In this document: positions 24,936 through 33,966 of the stretch, piece by piece
Position numbering within the stretch: position 1 is the stretch's first letter
Layout of the letters: each line of letters starts with the position of its first letter
DNA from: JAAZBW01 sp035647855
GTDB taxonomy: Bacteria; Actinomycetota; Actinomycetes; Actinomycetales; Actinomycetaceae
Length of the DNA: 64,000 nucleotides
Direction: 5' to 3'
NCBI GenBank assembly: GCA_035647855.1
Contig: DASRMP010000007.1
Location: 9,643 to 73,642 of the forward strand
The notes under the pieces: generated by a model
The model's input: the letters and a program-made list of their open reading frames with translations, nothing else
Database searches by the model: none
What the model was told of the DNA's origin: nothing
Position numbers and translations under genes: made by a program

Positions 24936-26408
24936 TCAGGCGAAGAGCGCCTGGATCGGGCCGAGTGTGAAGTAGACGATGAAGAGCAGCGAGGCAACCC
25001 ACATGAGGGGGTGGATCTCCTTGAGCTTGCCCTGCGAGATCTTGATGACCCACCAGGTGATGAAGCCGGCACCGATGCCCACGGTGATGGAGTAGGCGAA
25101 CGGCATCATGATGATGGTGATGAAGGCGGGGATCGCGATCTCCGAGCTCCTCCAGTCGATGCCCGTGACCTGGACCATCATGAGGAAGCCGACGAACACG
25201 AGCGCGGTCGAGGCGGCCTCGGTGGGCACGATCTCCACGAGCGGCGAGATGAACATGGAGAGCAGGAACAGCGCGCCGGTGACGACTGCGGCGAGCCCGG
25301 TGCGCGCACCCTCGCCGACGCCCGCCGAGCTCTCGACGTAGGACGTGTTCGACGAAACGCCGCCCAGACCTCCGAAGACGGCGCCCAGGGAGTCGACAAG
25401 CAGGATCTGCTTGGCCTGCGGCGGGTTGCCGTTCTCGTCGAGCAGGTCGGCCTCGGCGCCGATGGCGACCATGGTGCCCATGGTGTCGAAGAAATCGGCG
25501 AGCAGAAGCGAGAAGATCACGAGAACGACCGAGACGACACCCAGCTTGCTGAACGCACCGGTGAAGTCGATCTGACCGAAGGTGGACAGGTCCGGGATGG
25601 CCACCGGCGAGCCGTCGAGTTCGGGCACGTTGAGGCCCCAGCCGGTCGGGTTGACCACGGCTCCGGTCTCATCCGTCATCGCCCCGAGGGGACGGACCGC
25701 CTGGATGATGACTGCGAGCACCGTGGACGCCAGAATGCCGATCAGCACCGCGCCGTTGACCTTGCGGACGTAGAGCACGATCGTGAGGAACAAGCCGAAC
25801 ACGAACACGAGTGCCGGCCATCCGGTCAGGGATCCGTCGATGCCGAGTTGCACGGGCGTTCCGCCCGGGCGGACGACGCCCGCATTCAGTAGGCCGACCA
25901 ACGCGATGAATAGCCCGATACCGACCGAGATGGCGGTCTTGAGCTGGGTGGGAACCGCCCTGAAGACGGCCTCACGGAAGCCGGTCAGCACGAGAACCGT
26001 GATGATGACGCCTTCCCAGAAGATGAGGCCCATCGCCTCGCCGTATGTCAGGCCCATTCCGAGAACGAGCGTGAACGTGACCATGGCGTTCAGGCCCATG
26101 CCTGCCGCCAGCGCCAACGGGAAGTTGGCAACCACGCCCATCAGGATCGACATGACGCCGGCAACGAGCGCGGTACCGGAAGCGATGGCTGCGGGCGAGA
26201 CGCCCTCCGGAGCGACGATCCCGAGGATGCTCGCGTTGACCACGAGGATGTAGGCCATCGCGAAGAACGTGACGAGTCCACCGCGGATTTCGCGTCCGAC
26301 TGTGGATCCCCGCTGCTCAATCTTGAAGGTCTGCTCAAGCCACGACGGCCCGGCAGGAGCCTGCTTGGTAGCGCTGTCGGCGCTCACATCGGTTTTCACG
26401 ATCTCCAT
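24936..26408 (-). CDS. AzgA-type purine (adenine/guanine/hypoxanthine) permease
   Basis: A 490-residue NCS2/AzgA-family permease with about twelve to fourteen membrane segments. Diagnostic stretches are GREIRGGLVTFFAMAYILVVN, MGLNAMVTFTLVLGMG, the DFFDTMGT motif and a GVSSNTSYVESSAGVGEGARTG segment that lines the substrate site in AzgA/PbuG proteins. The function is proton-linked uptake of purine bases. ATG 26408 has a family-typical N-terminus. No purine riboswitch is visible upstream. Divergent from the DUF2530 gene. Confidence 0.93.
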   Translation of the reverse strand: MEIVKTDVSADSATKQAPAGPSWLEQTFKIEQRGSTVGREIRGGLVTFFAMAYILVVNASILGIVAPEGVSPAAIASGTALVAGVMSILMGVVANFPLALAAGMGLNAMVTFTLVLGMGLTYGEAMGLIFWEGVIITVLVLTGFREAVFRAVPTQLKTAISVGIGLFIALVGLLNAGVVRPGGTPVQLGIDGSLTGWPALVFVFGLFLTIVLYVRKVNGAVLIGILASTVLAVIIQAVRPLGAMTDETGAVVNPTGWGLNVPELDGSPVAIPDLSTFGQIDFTGAFSKLGVVSVVLVIFSLLLADFFDTMGTMVAIGAEADLLDENGNPPQAKQILLVDSLGAVFGGLGGVSSNTSYVESSAGVGEGARTGLAAVVTGALFLLSMFISPLVEIVPTEAASTALVFVGFLMMVQVTGIDWRSSEIAIPAFITIIMMPFAYSITVGIGAGFITWWVIKISQGKLKEIHPLMWVASLLFIVYFTLGPIQALFA

Positions 26409-26481
26409 TCTGCCCCGCGAACTTTTGGAGTACGAACCGTGAATAAGTTATGTGCGCCACGAAATAGGAGAAAATGGTCCT

Positions 26482-26769
26482 GTGCCCCCACCAGTCGACC
26501 CTACCGAGAACGAGACCGATCACGGCCTTCTGGGCTTGGACAGGCTCCGGCCCATGCCTGTCGCCCGCGTCCGAGTGACGCCGATCGCACTCGGCGGCAC
26601 CATCGTCTGGGCCGTCGCGCTCACGGTGGTGCTCGTGGCCGATCTCGGCACGCTCGCGCGAGACATCGGTCTCGTCGGGACGTTCCTGGGCCTGATCGCC
26701 ACGCCCGTGGCACGGGCGTACGACTCGCGACACACCCGCGCCGCGACCTCGTCCCACCCCGGGGGCTGA
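26482..26769 (+). CDS. DUF2530 two-TM membrane protein
   Basis: A 95-residue actinobacterial DUF2530-type protein. A Pro-rich start (PPPVDPTENE) is followed by two membrane segments (about 41-60 and 65-85) and a short Arg/His tail. I use GTG 26482; AGGAG lies 11 nt upstream. The function is unknown. It converges with the MFS gene at 26793, with a shared hairpin between them. Confidence 0.7.
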   Translation: MPPPVDPTENETDHGLLGLDRLRPMPVARVRVTPIALGGTIVWAVALTVVLVADLGTLARDIGLVGTFLGLIATPVARAYDSRHTRAATSSHPGG

Positions 26770-26786
26770 ACTTCCCGCCGCCTGCC

Positions 26787-26810
26787 GCCGGCCTATTCGA
26801 TCAGGCCGGC
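26787..26810. terminator. Bidirectional hairpin at convergent gene ends
   Basis: GCCGGCCT (26787-26794) pairs with AGGCCGGC (26803-26810) around 8 nt. It overlaps the MFS stop codon and lies 18 nt after the DUF2530 stop. Confidence 0.6.
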
Positions 26811-28058
26811 GTCCCGTCTGGTCCGGTTGCTGGCATGTGGTGTGAGTCGCGGCACCCACCGGATCTGCGTCAATGCCGAGAGCGCCGATGATCCCGCCAT
26901 GACCCACACGCCTGCTGCGAGCGAGCCGAGTGCTGCCGCGGTCGAGAGCACGAGCGGGCCCGTCATCGTCCCGAAGTCCGTGAGCACGCGCCAGAGCGCC
27001 AGGAACTGCGCACGCGTGTTCTCGGGAGCGATGTCCGCGCCGAGGGTCATGAGGATCCCGGAGGACATCCCGTTGCCCAGACCGAGCAGTATGGCGACGA
27101 TCGTGATGCCCGTGAGCGTGCTCGTGAACGGCAGCAGCGCGAGCGCGGCACCCATCGTGAGCATCGAGGGCACCCCCACCGAGAGACGGCCGAAGCGGTC
27201 CATCACCCAGCCGGCCGGGTAGAAAAGCAGGGCGTCGGTCAGCGCGGCGATGCCGAACACCACCGACGTCACCTCCGGCGCAAGCCCGATGTGCTCGGCC
27301 CACAACGGCAGCACGGTGTTCCGCGCCCCGCGCACGGCGCCGATGAGCATGCCGATGAGCCCGAGCGTCGCGAAGACGGACAGGTTCTCCCGTAGCACCG
27401 ATCCCATCGTGGCCGGGCGGCGGGTGACGGCGTCGTCGTCGGGAAGACGACGGCGGAAACGCACGCTCCCCGAACCGGACAGCGCAGCGACGACGACGGA
27501 GAGGAGCGCGAACCCCGCCGCCGCCCAGAAGGCGCCACGGAGGCCTGACGCCGCGATGATCGCGGCGCCCAGGAAGGGGCCGATGAACATGCCGATGCGG
27601 TGCACGCCGCCCAGCGTTGACAGGACGCGCGCCCGCTTCATCGGCGCCGTGATCTCGGTGAGATAGGCCTGGCGGGCCAGGAAGTAGACGGCGGATGCCG
27701 CGCCGATCGCGAGCATGGAGATCGCGAGGACCGTGAGAGACGTGGCGAGCGCGGCACTCACGAGTGCCGCCGACGCGAGCAGTCCTGCGAGCATCATCGC
27801 GGACCGGTCGCCGATGCGGGCGGCGAGCGCGCCCGCGGGGATGTCGGCGAGGATCTGTCCCACCGGGATCAACGCGAGCACGAATCCCGCAAGCTCGAGA
27901 GAGGCGCCGAGAGATATCGCGGCCGAGGCGGCGATCGGCATGGTCGCGGCCACGCCCATCTCGAAGAGTACAGTCGGCACGAATGTCCCCACCACGACCG
28001 TCCGCAGGGGGAACATGGGCGCGTCGTCAGGAACCCGGCGCGGACTCCCGGCGGTCAC
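26793..28058 (-). CDS. MFS transporter
   Basis: A 421-residue twelve-TM major facilitator protein. Motif A-like sequences are present: DIPAGALAARIGDRSAMM in the first half and YPAGWVMDRFGRLSVG in the second. The central loop (about 205-230) is basic and acidic. The start overlaps the DUF3027 stop by 4 nt, so it is co-transcribed with the DUF3027 and cold-shock genes; this synteny is common in actinobacteria. The substrate is unknown; drug or sugar efflux are options. Confidence 0.88.
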   Translation of the reverse strand: MTAGSPRRVPDDAPMFPLRTVVVGTFVPTVLFEMGVAATMPIAASAAISLGASLELAGFVLALIPVGQILADIPAGALAARIGDRSAMMLAGLLASAALVSAALATSLTVLAISMLAIGAASAVYFLARQAYLTEITAPMKRARVLSTLGGVHRIGMFIGPFLGAAIIAASGLRGAFWAAAGFALLSVVVAALSGSGSVRFRRRLPDDDAVTRRPATMGSVLRENLSVFATLGLIGMLIGAVRGARNTVLPLWAEHIGLAPEVTSVVFGIAALTDALLFYPAGWVMDRFGRLSVGVPSMLTMGAALALLPFTSTLTGITIVAILLGLGNGMSSGILMTLGADIAPENTRAQFLALWRVLTDFGTMTGPLVLSTAAALGSLAAGVWVMAGSSALSALTQIRWVPRLTPHASNRTRRDAGLIE

Positions 28059-28969
28059 GCGCGGGGTTCCTCCGTTTCGCCGTGCTCACTGGTCTCAGGG
28101 TCCTCGGCGGGCGCTTCGGGCTCCGTCTCTGCAGACGGCACCTCTTCCGCGGGCAGCCCGGGCGCAGGCGAGGACGGCGGGACGGCGTCGGCGTCGGCGT
28201 CGTTGGCGACGACGGCGGGCCACAACTCGCTGGCGTCAATGACTTCCATCAGGCCCTCGTCGATCACGGGCTCGGACTGCTGCCACTCGCTCCGGCGCTT
28301 CTGGACGTCGGTCTCGGAATGAGCGCCGCAGCCGTGGTCGATGGAAACCACTCGGCCGTCGGAGGGAGACCATTCGTTCGCGCACACGCCGAACATGCGG
28401 CGCGCCGACCCCGAGAGTTTCATGAAGAACCCGCACGTCGAGCAATGTGCGGCCGCCCTGCGGGCTGACTCGGAGTTCGGGCCGCCCTCGCCCTCGTACC
28501 AGCGCTCGAAGGCTGCTGCGCGCCCTTCCGGCGAAAGCACGCGGGCCCGGCCGAGACCTAGTTCGTAGATTGCGAGTTGGTCGGCTTCCTCATCGTCGGT
28601 CTGTTCGAAACCCTGGTCCAGCCGGGGATCGTCGGCCTGTAAGGGGAGGACGTCTGACGGGCTGAGGTCACCGGGGCGGAGGCGGTCCGCCCACGGGACC
28701 CAGTGGGGCGCGAGCAGTGCGCCATGGCCGGGAAGGAGATCGACCTCATTGATGGTGGCCGTCCGGCCACGGGGCGGGCGCGCGATCGTCACCGCCCAGT
28801 GCCAGCCGAGGTAGCCGGGCTCCTTGGCAGCGAACATGTGGGTCCCGACGCGCCGTTCCTCGAGGTAGAACCCGAGATGGTCGCCCACGCCGTGCGGTGT
28901 GACTTCCGCCGCGGCCGTGCGGGCAAGTTCGACGGCGTTCTCGAGGATCTGGTCAGTCGCCGCCATCAC
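28055..28969 (-). CDS. DUF3027 protein
   Basis: A 304-residue protein of the actinobacterial DUF3027 family, of unknown function. The N-terminal part contains HLGFYLEERRVGTHMFA and YLGWHWAVTIARPPRGRTAT. A possible zinc site is formed by CSTCGFF, VCANEWSPSDG and HGCGAHSE (about 173-220). The C-terminal 60 residues are acidic, Pro/Glu-rich and probably disordered. It lies between the cold-shock and MFS genes, overlapping each by 4 nt. Confidence 0.9.
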   Translation of the reverse strand: MMAATDQILENAVELARTAAAEVTPHGVGDHLGFYLEERRVGTHMFAAKEPGYLGWHWAVTIARPPRGRTATINEVDLLPGHGALLAPHWVPWADRLRPGDLSPSDVLPLQADDPRLDQGFEQTDDEEADQLAIYELGLGRARVLSPEGRAAAFERWYEGEGGPNSESARRAAAHCSTCGFFMKLSGSARRMFGVCANEWSPSDGRVVSIDHGCGAHSETDVQKRRSEWQQSEPVIDEGLMEVIDASELWPAVVANDADADAVPPSSPAPGLPAEEVPSAETEPEAPAEDPETSEHGETEEPRA

Positions 28970-29343
28970 GCCTCGAAGTTGTCCGCGACCACACGGAGAA
29001 GTTTGGCAATTCTCCGGCCGTTCTCCGGGTAATGACCGTGGCGCAGGCGGCCCGACGCCTTGTCGAGTTCACGAATGAGGTCCTCCACGATCGGGACCAT
29101 GTCCTCGGGAGGACGCCGCTGATTGCGCATGACCGAGGGCGGCGGGTCCGGGAACGTTACTGCGAGGGCCTGCGGGCCGCGGCGACCGTCCGCTACAGAG
29201 TACTCGACCCTGGTTCCGGGCTTGGGCGCCGGAGTACCGGCGGGCAGCGCGGAGACGTGGACGTACACCTCCTGCCCGTCCTCGCCGGCAATGAAGCCGA
29301 AGCCCTTCTCTGCGTCGAAGAACTTGATCCTGCCGTTCGGCAC
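28966..29343 (-). CDS. Cold-shock domain protein with C-terminal extension
   Basis: A 125-residue RNA-binding protein. The cold-shock domain (about 1-62) has NGRIKFFDAEKGFGFI (RNP1-like) and VYVHVSAL (RNP2-like). A helical extension of about 60 residues (VPIVEDLIRELDKAS, RRIAKLLRVVADNFEA) is absent from standard CspA. I choose GTG 29343 because it begins exactly at the domain and AAGGA lies upstream; the frame extends to ATG 29379. It is first in an operon with DUF3027 and MFS genes. Confidence 0.87.
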   Translation of the reverse strand: MPNGRIKFFDAEKGFGFIAGEDGQEVYVHVSALPAGTPAPKPGTRVEYSVADGRRGPQALAVTFPDPPPSVMRNQRRPPEDMVPIVEDLIRELDKASGRLRHGHYPENGRRIAKLLRVVADNFEA

Positions 29344-29542
29344 TGCTGGCCTGCTTCCTTGAGTTCCGCGGCGCGCCATGCACCAGTTCGCGAGCCAAGT
29401 CTATCCACCCGACCGCCGCCTCACGAGGTCCACTGTGTGATATTAGTTCAGCGACGGTCCGAAGTCTGTGCCGGCAGCGAATCCTGGGACTTCTGGCTCC
29501 ATCGGCGTTGCGATCCGGGGCCGTCCCGGCGAGGATTCAGGG

Positions 29543-31609
29543 GTGGAGAGAACCATTCGCACAGCCGCAGCGGCACTGTTGATCCTGCTGGGGAGCCTCG
29601 GCGCCTCGCCGGCGTTCGCGGTCCAGCCGATGGAGGGCCCGATCTTCGTGCCGGACAGGGTCACAGACTTGTCCAACGTGCTCACTCCCGGTGAGGTCAC
29701 GCAGGTCTCGACTGCCATCTCGGATCTCTCCTCCTCGACCGACCTCGATCTCTGGGTGGTCTACGTCGATTCCTTCGACGGGGTGGCCGCCGGCGAGTGG
29801 ACGGACGAGACGGCCGGCATCTCCAGCCTCGGGCTGAACGACATCCTCCTCTCGGTCGCCGTCGAGGATCGCGCGTGGGGTGTCTCCGTCGACGACGTCG
29901 GAGAGCTCAGCGCTGCGGATGCAGAACGGATCTTCATCGAGAGCGGGTTGAACGACCTCGCCAACGACGACTGGGGCCAGGCCGTGGTGTCGTATGCGGG
30001 CGCGCTCGAGGACCACATGAATGCAAGCGGAGGGGGCGGGGGCGCCTTCGGCTGGATCCTCGGCATCGGTGTGGTGATCGCCGGAATCGCGTTCTTCATG
30101 TCGCGCCGGCGCAAGAAGTCCAAGAAGTCCGAGAAGGAGAGTCCCGAAACGAAGTCCGAGGAACTCAGCACCGCTGACCTCGCCCGGCGCGCGGGCAGTG
30201 CCCTCGTCCAGGTGGACAACGAGTTGCGCGCGTCGGAGCAGGAACTCGGCTTCGCGCAGGCGCAGTTCGGTCTCCAGGCAACCGAGGGGTTCGCCCGCAC
30301 CCTCGAACAGGCCAAGCGCCGGGCCACCGAGGCGTTCGAGATCCAGAAGAAGCTCGACGATTCCGTCCCGGAGTCAGAGGCGCAGAAGCGTTCCTATTAC
30401 ATGACGATCATCCAGATCGCCGATCAGGTGCACTCGGCCATGAAAGCGGAGGAGGAATCCTTCGAGAAGCTGCGGTCGATGGAGACCCACGCCGGCGAGG
30501 TCCTCGACAACATGAGCACCCGCGCCCGCGAAGTCCGCTCGCGGATCGAGGGCTCCAAATCGATCGTCTCCTCCCTCGCGAGCCAGTATCCACCGGAGAC
30601 GCTCGCATCAGTGTCCGGGAATCCGGAGCAGGCGGCCTCCCTGCTGGTATCGGCCGAACAGGCGGTCGCCGCGGGCAGGGAGCAGCTCGCCGCGGAGGAT
30701 CGGTCTGCCGCCGTCGTCAACGCCCGCATCGCGGAGCAGGCGATCGACAACGCCGCGAGACTCCTCGACCAGGTACGCGGCGCAAACGCCGATCTGAAAG
30801 AGGCCGCTCCCCGTATCGCACAGGCGCTCGAGTCCATCACTGCGGACGTGAGGGACGCCAACCGGCTGGCACCGGCCGATCAGTCGGTCGTCAACGCCCG
30901 TGACGCGGCACAGTCGGCGATCGCCACAGGCGTGAAGGCCCAGAACGGTGGCGACCCCATCGCGGCGCTGCAGCAGCTGGGTAACGCCGAGGCCCGGCTC
31001 GACAAGGCCCTGGCGCCGTACCGCCAACAAGCCGAGGTCACCGAACGGACGATCCGCCTCTTCGACCAGCGCGCCGAAACGGTGCGTCAGCAGGTCGCCC
31101 GCGCCGATGCGCTCGTATCCGCCAATCGCGGCGCGATGGACACACAGCCGCGCACACTCGCCTCGGAGGCTGCGCGCTATCTCCGCGACGCCGAGTCCAT
31201 GCGGCAGAGTGACCCGGAGCGTGCACTCCAGGCTCTCGATCACGCAGGCAGACTCGCGAATGACGCGATCCGAGTGGCCGAGCAGCAGCGCGACAGCTTC
31301 CCGTGGAAGGACTCCGGGCGCGGTGGCGGCTTCGGCGGTGGCGGCGGAGGAGGTATCGACGTCGGTTCGCTTATTCTCGGCGGCATACTGCTGGGCGGCG
31401 GCAATCGCCGCGGCGGCGGCTCCTGGGGCGGCGGCGGCTCCTGGGGCGGCGGACGTCCCAGCGGCGGCGGACGTCCCAGCGGTGGCGGCCGCTCCAGCGG
31501 CGGTGGCGGGCGCAGCAGCGGCGGTGGCGGAGGCCGCTCCAGCGGCGGTAGCGGGCGCAGCGGCGGTGGCGGGGGCGGCCGCAGCAGCGGCCGAGGCGGC
31601 AGATTCTGA
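29543..31609 (+). CDS. TPM-domain membrane protein with Gly-rich tail
   Basis: A 688-residue protein. A signal peptide (about 1-25) leads to an extracellular TPM domain (about 30-165; VTDLSNVLTPGEV, LDLWVVYVDSFDG). One membrane segment (about 175-195) is followed by RRRKKSKKS, then about 400 residues of Ala/Glu/Arg-rich coiled coil. The last 75 residues are almost only Gly, Ser and Arg. GTG 29543 gives the signal peptide directly. The next gene encodes PspA; this TPM-PspA pairing in actinobacteria suggests a role in envelope integrity (inference). Confidence 0.88.
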   Translation: MERTIRTAAAALLILLGSLGASPAFAVQPMEGPIFVPDRVTDLSNVLTPGEVTQVSTAISDLSSSTDLDLWVVYVDSFDGVAAGEWTDETAGISSLGLNDILLSVAVEDRAWGVSVDDVGELSAADAERIFIESGLNDLANDDWGQAVVSYAGALEDHMNASGGGGGAFGWILGIGVVIAGIAFFMSRRRKKSKKSEKESPETKSEELSTADLARRAGSALVQVDNELRASEQELGFAQAQFGLQATEGFARTLEQAKRRATEAFEIQKKLDDSVPESEAQKRSYYMTIIQIADQVHSAMKAEEESFEKLRSMETHAGEVLDNMSTRAREVRSRIEGSKSIVSSLASQYPPETLASVSGNPEQAASLLVSAEQAVAAGREQLAAEDRSAAVVNARIAEQAIDNAARLLDQVRGANADLKEAAPRIAQALESITADVRDANRLAPADQSVVNARDAAQSAIATGVKAQNGGDPIAALQQLGNAEARLDKALAPYRQQAEVTERTIRLFDQRAETVRQQVARADALVSANRGAMDTQPRTLASEAARYLRDAESMRQSDPERALQALDHAGRLANDAIRVAEQQRDSFPWKDSGRGGGFGGGGGGGIDVGSLILGGILLGGGNRRGGGSWGGGGSWGGGRPSGGGRPSGGGRSSGGGGRSSGGGGGRSSGGSGRSGGGGGGRSSGRGGRF

Positions 31610-31712
31610 CATCTTTTGGTCCGCCGGAAGGCGAAAAGCGGCGGTACATCGCGCGCCAGTGCTCTTGGACCTGATAGACAATTCCACATCAGAGAAACGC
31701 GAAAGGAACAAA

Positions 31713-32510
31713 ATGGCCGAGAAGCAGTCGATCCTGGGCCGGATCGCCCAGCTCACACGAGCAAACATCAACGCGATCATTGATCGCGCCGAAGACCCGC
31801 AGAAGATGCTCGACCAGCTCGTTCGCGACTACACCGCGTCGATCGCCGAGGCGGAAGAGGCTGTCGCCGTCACGATCGGCAACCTGCGTCTCGCCGAACG
31901 CGACTACAACGAGGACCGCGCTGACGCGCGGGACTGGGGCAACAAGGCGCTCGCCGCCTCCCAGCAGGCCGACCGTCTCCGGATCGAGGGCCGCAAGAAC
32001 GACGCGGACCGCTTCGACAACCTCGCTCGCGTCGCCCTCGGCAAGCAGGTGGCGGCCGAGAACGAGGCCAATGAGGCCGAGCCGATGCTCCAGGCGCAGA
32101 ACGAGGTCGTGGACAAGTTGAAGGAAGGCCTCATCCAGATGCGTTCGCGTCTCGATGAGCTGAAGTCCAAGCGTGACGAGCTCGTCGCGCGCGCTAAGAC
32201 GGCCCAGGCACAGGGCAAGGTCCAGGCCGCGATCAGCTCCATCAACATCCTTGACCCCACCGCCGAGATCTCCCGCTACGAGGACCAGGTCCGCCGCGAG
32301 GAGGCTCGTGTCCAGGGGCAGGTCGAGGTCGCTGCGGCATCGATCGAGGGACAGTTCGACGAGCTGCGTGACATCACCCGGGACGCAGAGGTGGAGGCCC
32401 GCCTCGCGCTGCTGAAGGGCGGTCAGGAACGTCCACAGATCGAGGACGGCGACGACGCCGAGGACGTGGACTGGAGCGCGGAGGGCGAAACCCACGACCA
32501 GCAGCAGTGA
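31713..32510 (+). CDS. PspA/IM30-family phage-shock protein
   Basis: A 265-residue membrane-protecting coiled-coil protein. The N-terminal helix SILGRIAQLTRANINAIIDR and DPQKMLDQLVRDY are diagnostic of PspA/IM30. Long heptad-rich helices cover residues 30-225, followed by an acidic tail (EDGDDAEDVDW). ATG 31713 follows GAAAGGA. It lies 103 nt after the TPM gene and ends in a strong terminator, so the two probably share a transcript. Confidence 0.95.
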   Translation: MAEKQSILGRIAQLTRANINAIIDRAEDPQKMLDQLVRDYTASIAEAEEAVAVTIGNLRLAERDYNEDRADARDWGNKALAASQQADRLRIEGRKNDADRFDNLARVALGKQVAAENEANEAEPMLQAQNEVVDKLKEGLIQMRSRLDELKSKRDELVARAKTAQAQGKVQAAISSINILDPTAEISRYEDQVRREEARVQGQVEVAAASIEGQFDELRDITRDAEVEARLALLKGGQERPQIEDGDDAEDVDWSAEGETHDQQQ

Positions 32511-32531
32511 CCCGCTGACTCAATCGTGGCT

Positions 32532-32558
32532 CGGGGCCCGTCCGCCGGACGGGCCCCG
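32532..32558 (+). terminator. Rho-independent terminator after pspA
   Basis: CGGGGCCCGTCC pairs with GGACGGGCCCCG around a GCC loop (12-bp perfect stem), and is followed by TTTAG. Confidence 0.9.
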
Positions 32559-32627
32559 TTTAGTCGTCGTCGGGACCGCCAACCGGATGTGACCCGTTTC
32601 GTCGTCGTCGAGACCTAGGCTGTGTGA

Positions 32628-33194
32628 GTGACCACGAGCCCCACCTATGTTCTCGTCGACGGCGAGAACATTGACGCGACCCTCGGCATGAGCGTCCTCG
32701 GCCGGCGCCCCAACCCGGAGGAACGCCCTCGATGGGACCGCATTCTCACTTTCGCAGGGAATCTGGGAGGGGAGGGCAGCGCCCGGGGACTGTTCTTCCT
32801 CAACGCCTCCACCGGCCAGCTCCCGATGGGATTCGTCCAGGCGCTTCTCGCCATGGGCTACACCCCGATCCCCCTGGCCTCGGACGGTGACGAGAAAGTC
32901 GTCGACGTGGGTATCCAGCGCACGCTCGACGCAATCGCCGCGCGCGAATCCGGGAACGTGCTGCTAGCGAGTCACGATGGCGACTTCATACCGCAGGTCG
33001 CAGGCCTCCTGAACGCGGGCCACCGAGTGGGAATGCTGTGTTTCCGGGAGTTCCTCAACTCGCGTCTGGGCGAACTGTCATCGCGCGGCCTCCAGATCTA
33101 CGACCTCGAGACCGACATCGGCGCATTCACAGTCCCGCTGCCGCGCATCAGGATCATCCCGCTCGCAGAGTTCGACCCGAACCTCTTCCTCTGA
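32628..33194 (+). CDS. NYN-domain (PIN-like) putative ribonuclease
   Basis: A 188-residue protein with the NYN/LabA fold. The acidic motif YVLVDGENID near the N-terminus, SDGDEKVVDVGIQRTLDAI in the middle and LLASHDGDFIPQVAGLLNAG supply the conserved Asp residues of this nuclease-like superfamily. It starts at GTG 32628. It is probably an RNA-processing enzyme. It is separated from pspA by a terminator and from the next regulator by 64 nt, so it may be monocistronic. Confidence 0.88.
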   Translation: MTTSPTYVLVDGENIDATLGMSVLGRRPNPEERPRWDRILTFAGNLGGEGSARGLFFLNASTGQLPMGFVQALLAMGYTPIPLASDGDEKVVDVGIQRTLDAIAARESGNVLLASHDGDFIPQVAGLLNAGHRVGMLCFREFLNSRLGELSSRGLQIYDLETDIGAFTVPLPRIRIIPLAEFDPNLFL

Positions 33195-33258
33195 GGATTG
33201 AGAAGAGGCTTTCCGATTTCTCAGGAAACTCCCAGCGAACGAGTAGAAACTCGCCCCT

Positions 33259-33966
33259 ATGAGGGACGCGGAACCTGAGGCACGCCTGCTTGTCGTCGAT
33301 GACGAACCCAACATCCGCGAGCTGCTGGCAACGTCGCTGCGGTTCGCGGGCTTCGAGGTCGAATCCGCCGTCGGAGGCAACGACGCGATCAGGAAGGTGA
33401 CCGCGCGCAGGCCGGACCTGGTGGTGCTCGACGTCATGATGCCGGACATGGACGGCTTCACCACGCTCCGCCGCATCCGGGCCGTGGCAGGCCCGGTCCC
33501 CGTCCTCTTCCTGACAGCGCGCGACGACACCCAGGACAAGGTGAAGGGTCTCACCGCCGGAGGTGACGACTACGTCACCAAGCCGTTCTCGCTCGAGGAG
33601 GTCGTCGCCCGGATCCGCGCCGTCCTGCGGCGTACGAAGGGCGATATCGCCGATGACGCCGTCCTTCGTTACGCCGATCTGGAACTCAACGAGGACGCCT
33701 ACGAGGTGCGCCGCGACGGCCGGCTCATCCAACTCGCCCCCACCGAGTTCAAACTGCTTCGGTACCTCATGATCAACGCCGAACGTGTGGTCTCCAAGGC
33801 CCAGATCCTTGACCACGTCTGGGACTACGACTTCATGGGGGATCCCAACATAGTCGAGTCCTACATCTCCTACCTGCGGCGCAAGATCGATACCCCCGAT
33901 CGCGAGCCGCTGATCCACACCCGCCGAACTGTGGGCTATATCCTTCGCCAGGAGCCGCGCGAGTGA
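33259..33966 (+). CDS. OmpR/PhoB-family response regulator (PhoP-like)
   Basis: A 235-residue regulator. The receiver domain has VVDDEPNIRELL, the phospho-acceptor Asp in VLDVMMPDMDG and a Lys in YVTKPFSLEE. The winged helix (about 135-232) has LAPTEFKLLRYLMIN and SYLRRKID. It closely resembles actinobacterial PhoP in the DPNIVESYISYLRRKID recognition region. It overlaps the kinase gene by 4 nt. Direct targets cannot be read from this window. Confidence 0.94.
   Translation: MRDAEPEARLLVVDDEPNIRELLATSLRFAGFEVESAVGGNDAIRKVTARRPDLVVLDVMMPDMDGFTTLRRIRAVAGPVPVLFLTARDDTQDKVKGLTAGGDDYVTKPFSLEEVVARIRAVLRRTKGDIADDAVLRYADLELNEDAYEVRRDGRLIQLAPTEFKLLRYLMINAERVVSKAQILDHVWDYDFMGDPNIVESYISYLRRKIDTPDREPLIHTRRTVGYILRQEPRE

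Noticed and set aside
24775..25072. N-terminal extension of the MFS frame to 25072
   Set aside because: It would cross a terminator and the 3' end of the purine permease gene, and the sequence is Ser/Arg/Pro-rich without membrane character.
26409..26481. Purine riboswitch before the AzgA permease
   Set aside because: Only about 70 nt separate the divergent genes, and no three-way-junction motif is visible.
30948..31712. Long upstream part of the pspA frame
   Set aside because: It overlaps the TPM gene in another frame; PspA begins at 31713 with AAAGGA upstream.
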